This document shows, piece after piece, positions 21,895 through 23,616 of a stretch of DNA of 23,616 bases. The stretch spans positions 1 through 23,616 of the forward strand of contig CAZTXS010000024.1 of the NCBI GenBank assembly GCA_964617585.1, written 5' to 3'. The translations under genes and the position numbers were made by a program. The stretch's first letter is position 1, and every line of letters begins with the position of its first letter. The notes beneath the pieces were generated by a model. It saw nothing but the letters and a program-made list of their open reading frames with translations, was not told the origin of the DNA and made no database searches. The stretch is from UMGS1601 sp964617585 (lineage in GTDB: Bacteria; Bacillota; Clostridia; Oscillospirales; Ruminococcaceae).

Positions 21895-22929
21895 TTATTT
21901 CTCCTCATCGTTATTTTTAAATCTATAAGCATAGAACCTCTGCCAGCAGCTAAAAGTTTCGCCATTTGAAAGCTCTTTATACCCGCTTATTTCACGCTCC
22001 AGCGAAAGATTCGGAGCGTTTATCATAGCGGTCATAGGCTCAGGACAGAAATATCCCTTATCGCCCTTGTCGTTCCATATATTCCAAAACTTAAAATTAT
22101 GCGAAACCTCGTTGCAGACCCTAACTCCCGTCCTATTGTCGGTGACATACGAACCGTAGAAATCCTCTCCGTCAAGCTTATTCATACAAGCCGTATACAT
22201 ATCGTTTGAAATATCCTGAAGCGTGGGCATTTTTGTTCCTGTCTTATATTCTTTATCCCGGTCGGAAAGCTCGTTAAGCCTTTCGGTAGGCAGATTTCTG
22301 TTATCAAGCTCGCACCTTAGTCCAATTGGAACAGAGAGGGACATATCCGCTTCATTTCCGCCGCCGCATATGGGCGCATTAAGACAAGTATGTGTGCAAA
22401 TCGACACGGGAAGCTTTTTTTCAGACTTGTTTGTCAATGAAATTTCCTGCTTTAGACCGTTTTCTGAAAGAGTAAAGGTATATGAAATTCTGAATTTAAC
22501 AGGAAAGAACTCAAAGAACTCATCATTATCATCATAATCATAATATGTAACCAAAACCGCCGAGTCGTTTCCAATGTCCGCAAGTAGCTTTTCAATGTTA
22601 TGAGCTCTGTTTTGAACAAAGCCGTGAAGGTGATTATTCAGTTCCTTTTCATTTATCGGAAGCTGATATACAGCGTCTGAAGTTTTCAAAATTCCTCCGT
22701 CAAAACGGTTTGGAAGGTACAACGTCGGAAGCCCCCATATTTCTCTGGCTTTGTTAATAGTTTCCATAGTTACATTGTCATTATACCTGAAAATTTCAGC
22801 GTTAAGATCTTCCTGCCTTAGCCGCAAAACTCCAGCCCCGATTTTAGGAGCGACAACTGCCGTATATCCTCCGGCTTTGAGCATTACGCATTCTTCACCT
22901 TTAAAAATAGTTTTTTCAGCGATTGACAA
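21895..22929 (-). CDS. Aldose 1-epimerase (mutarotase) family protein
   Basis: A 344-residue protein of the galactose-mutarotase-like superfamily. Seen: APKIGAGVLRLR, LPTLYLPNRFDGG, the family motif NNHLHGFVQN with an active-site-type His (about 94-102), SICTHTCLNAP and VSHNFKFWNIWND. It should interconvert alpha and beta anomers of glucose or cellobiose. The TTG at 22929 is taken as start: AAGGAG (22939-22944) is nine bases before it, while an upstream ATG at 22953 would lie at the predicted transcription start and has no ribosome site. It is the first gene of a two-gene operon with cellobiose phosphorylase, whose beta-anomer specificity gives a sensible reason for the pairing. True substrate uncertain. 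Confidence 0.85.
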   Translation of the reverse strand: MSIAEKTIFKGEECVMLKAGGYTAVVAPKIGAGVLRLRQEDLNAEIFRYNDNVTMETINKAREIWGLPTLYLPNRFDGGILKTSDAVYQLPINEKELNNHLHGFVQNRAHNIEKLLADIGNDSAVLVTYYDYDDNDEFFEFFPVKFRISYTFTLSENGLKQEISLTNKSEKKLPVSICTHTCLNAPICGGGNEADMSLSVPIGLRCELDNRNLPTERLNELSDRDKEYKTGTKMPTLQDISNDMYTACMNKLDGEDFYGSYVTDNRTGVRVCNEVSHNFKFWNIWNDKGDKGYFCPEPMTAMINAPNLSLEREISGYKELSNGETFSCWQRFYAYRFKNNDEEK

Positions 22930-22960
22930 ATCTGTTCTCTCCTTTATACACATTTAAATA

Positions 22961-22989
22961 ATTATATCACACCCGATGTATTTTGTCTA
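22961..22989 (-). promoter_or_regulatory. Sigma-A promoter of the epimerase-cellobiose phosphorylase operon
   Basis: On the minus strand TAGACA (22984-22989), a 17-base spacer and TATAAT (22961-22966) form a near-consensus promoter. Transcription would start near 22954, which makes the ATG at 22953 leaderless and supports the internal TTG start. Confidence 0.8.
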
Positions 22990-23009
22990 TTATCTTTAAA
23001 CTTAATAAC

Positions 23010-23035
23010 AAAAAACCGAAGCGCAGTGGCTTCGG
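23010..23035 (-). terminator. Strong orphan terminator
   Basis: On the minus strand CCGAAGC, a six-base loop and GCTTCGG are followed by TTTTTTGTTATT. No gene lies between it and the tRNA operon's own terminator at 23102-23137, only repeat fragment D, so its original gene may have been lost. Confidence 0.85.
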
Positions 23036-23038
23036 GAT

Positions 23039-23062
23039 TTCAATAAGGGCTTGCCCGTCATT
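23039..23062 (+). repeat. Left-end fragment of the hairpin repeat (copy D)
   Basis: Twenty-four bases identical to the left end of copy A (TTCAATAAGGGCTTGCCC followed by GTCATT), after which similarity stops. It lies between two leftward terminators beyond the tRNA operon. Confidence 0.8.
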
Positions 23063-23101
23063 ATAAGACAGATATAATGCCGTTTAAATACATATACGAA
23101 A

Positions 23102-23137
23102 TAAAAACAGACCCAAAGTGCAAATCGACTTCAGGTC
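23102..23137 (-). terminator. Terminator of the tRNA operon
   Basis: On the minus strand GACCTGAAGT and ACTTTGGGTC pair over ten positions with two wobbles, followed by TGTTTTTATTTC, six bases after the CCA end of tRNA-Trp. Confidence 0.8.
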
Positions 23138-23142
23138 CTTCA

Positions 23143-23218
23143 TGGCAGGGGCAGAAGGACTCGAACCCTCGACTTACAGTTTTGGAGACTGTCGCTCTAC
23201 CAGCTGAACTATACCCCT
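23143..23218 (-). tRNA. tRNA-Trp (CCA)
   Basis: Cloverleaf on the minus strand: acceptor AGGGGTA/TGCCCCT, D-arm AGTTCAGCTGGTAGAGC, anticodon loop CTCCAAA with anticodon CCA, T-arm GGGTTCGAGTCC, encoded 3' CCA. Last of four tandem tRNA genes. Confidence 0.95.
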
Positions 23219-23223
23219 AAATA

Positions 23224-23300
23224 TGGTGGGCCATCAGGGACTCGAACCCCGGACCAACCGGTTATGAGCCGGTTGCTCTAACCAACTGAGCTAATGGCCC
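23224..23300 (-). tRNA. tRNA with anticodon CAU (Ile2 or elongator Met)
   Basis: Acceptor GGGCCAT/ATGGCCC, anticodon loop CTCATAA (anticodon CAT), T-arm GGGGTTCGAGTCCC, encoded CCA, 77 bases. The arm CCGGCTCATAACCGG resembles both Ile2 (lysidine-modified) and elongator Met tRNAs of Firmicutes; it is not the initiator type, as its acceptor is fully paired at position 1. Confidence 0.92.
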
Positions 23301-23387
23301 ATACGTTAGAAATAAAAATAAACAAGCATTATCTACAAGATGTGCTTGAATCCAAACTACATTAAATTCACCGCTAATCAAGCGGCA

Positions 23388-23462
23388 TGGTGACCCGTAC
23401 GAGATTCGAACTCGTGTTGCCGGCGTGAGAGGCCGGAGTCTTAACCGCTTGACCAACGGGCC
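23388..23462 (-). tRNA. tRNA-Glu (CTC)
   Basis: Acceptor GGCCCGT/ACGGGTC, D-arm TGGTCAAGCGGTTAAGAC, anticodon stem CCGGC/GCCGG with loop CTCTCAC giving anticodon CTC, T-arm GAGTTCGAATCTC, encoded CCA. Confidence 0.95.
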
Positions 23463-23466
23463 ATTT

Positions 23467-23542
23467 TGGTACACCATCACGGGCTCGAACCGTGGACCCA
23501 CTGATTAAGAGTCAGTTGCTCTACCAACTGAGCTAATGGTGC
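23467..23542 (-). tRNA. tRNA-Lys (CTT)
   Basis: Acceptor GCACCAT/ATGGTGT, D-arm TTAGCTCAGTTGGTAGAGC, anticodon stem ACTGA/TCAGT with loop CTCTTAA (anticodon CTT), T-arm ACGGTTCGAGCCCGT, encoded CCA. Most upstream tRNA visible. A TATAAT two bases before its 5' end is too close to be its promoter, so the promoter is probably further upstream or outside the window. Confidence 0.95.
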
Positions 23543-23592
23543 ATATTATAATTTATTTCTTTACCCCCAACACAAACCAAACAAATCGGGGA

Positions 23593-23614
23593 AGAGAAAA
23601 GCTTACTTTTCTCT
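23593..23614. other. Short hairpin at the right edge
   Basis: AGAGAAAAG, a four-base loop and CTTTTCTCT form a nine-pair stem. No T-run follows on the minus strand, so it is not a clear terminator; its context is cut by the window edge. Confidence 0.3.
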
Positions 23615-23616
23615 CA

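Noticed and set aside
23262..23501. Minus-strand open frame across the tRNA cluster
   Set aside because: It overlaps two complete tRNA genes and part of a third and is an artefact of their sequence.
23544..23549. TATAAT before tRNA-Lys as promoter
   Set aside because: It is two bases from the mature 5' end, which would start transcription inside the tRNA, and no -35 fits.

Overview
The window looks like a chromosomal segment of a low-to-moderate GC, Gram-positive, strictly anaerobic gut or rumen Clostridia member, most like Ruminococcus/Oscillospiraceae. This rests on a trimeric NAD-linked [FeFe] hydrogenase operon, a cellobiose phosphorylase closely resembling my memory of the Ruminococcus albus enzyme, a DUF4830-type membrane protein, strong AGGAGG ribosome sites and several TTG starts. 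Species assignment is inference; nothing here identifies a strain.

Layout. 1-1060 (-): N-terminal part of a secreted beta-helix-type repeat protein running off the left edge. 1448-1630 (+): a small ribbon-helix-helix protein. 1687-2829 (-): an orphan sugar-ABC ATPase. 3142-3843 (-): a DUF4830 membrane protein with an acidic serine-rich tail. 4038-6932 (-): a Cache-type hybrid histidine kinase whose first receiver domain has lost its phospho-Asp. 7055-7429 (-): a DtxR/MntR-type metal regulator. 7685-10856 (-): a five-gene hydrogenase-sensor operon (DRTGG, RsbW-like ATPase, H-cluster protein, second DRTGG, PHP phosphoesterase). 11123-11494 (-): FluC fluoride channel. 11961-16989 (+): the electron-bifurcating-type hydrogenase operon (hydC, GHKL ATPase, [2Fe-2S] ferredoxin, hydB, hydA). 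17108-18997 (-): a sugar-binding-domain/GGDEF fusion. 19103-19243 (-): a 3' remnant of an ABC-F ATPase gene. 19424-22929 (-): aldose epimerase plus cellobiose phosphorylase. 23143-23542 (-): tRNA Trp, CAU, Glu(CTC), Lys(CTT).

How it fits together. Cellobiose would be phosphorolysed to glucose-1-phosphate and glucose, with the epimerase interconverting anomers. Fermentation reductant (NADH and reduced ferredoxin) would be disposed of as H2 by HydABC. The divergent operon encodes a probably non-catalytic H-cluster protein with ATPase, DRTGG and PHP partners, the usual make-up of a putative H2/redox-sensing module. A cytoplasmic sugar-binding GGDEF protein next to the cellobiose genes could link sugar state to a cyclic dinucleotide signal.

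The least explained structure is a dispersed, hairpin-rich repeat of about 143 bp. There are near-complete copies at 7542-7684 and 19239-19380 (inverted), a copy lacking one arm at 10984-11090, and end fragments at 23039-23062 and probably 3915-3937. It has constant ends, no coding capacity, and a compensatory base change in its main stem. One copy abuts the stop codon of the PHP gene and another marks the breakpoint of the ABC-F remnant.
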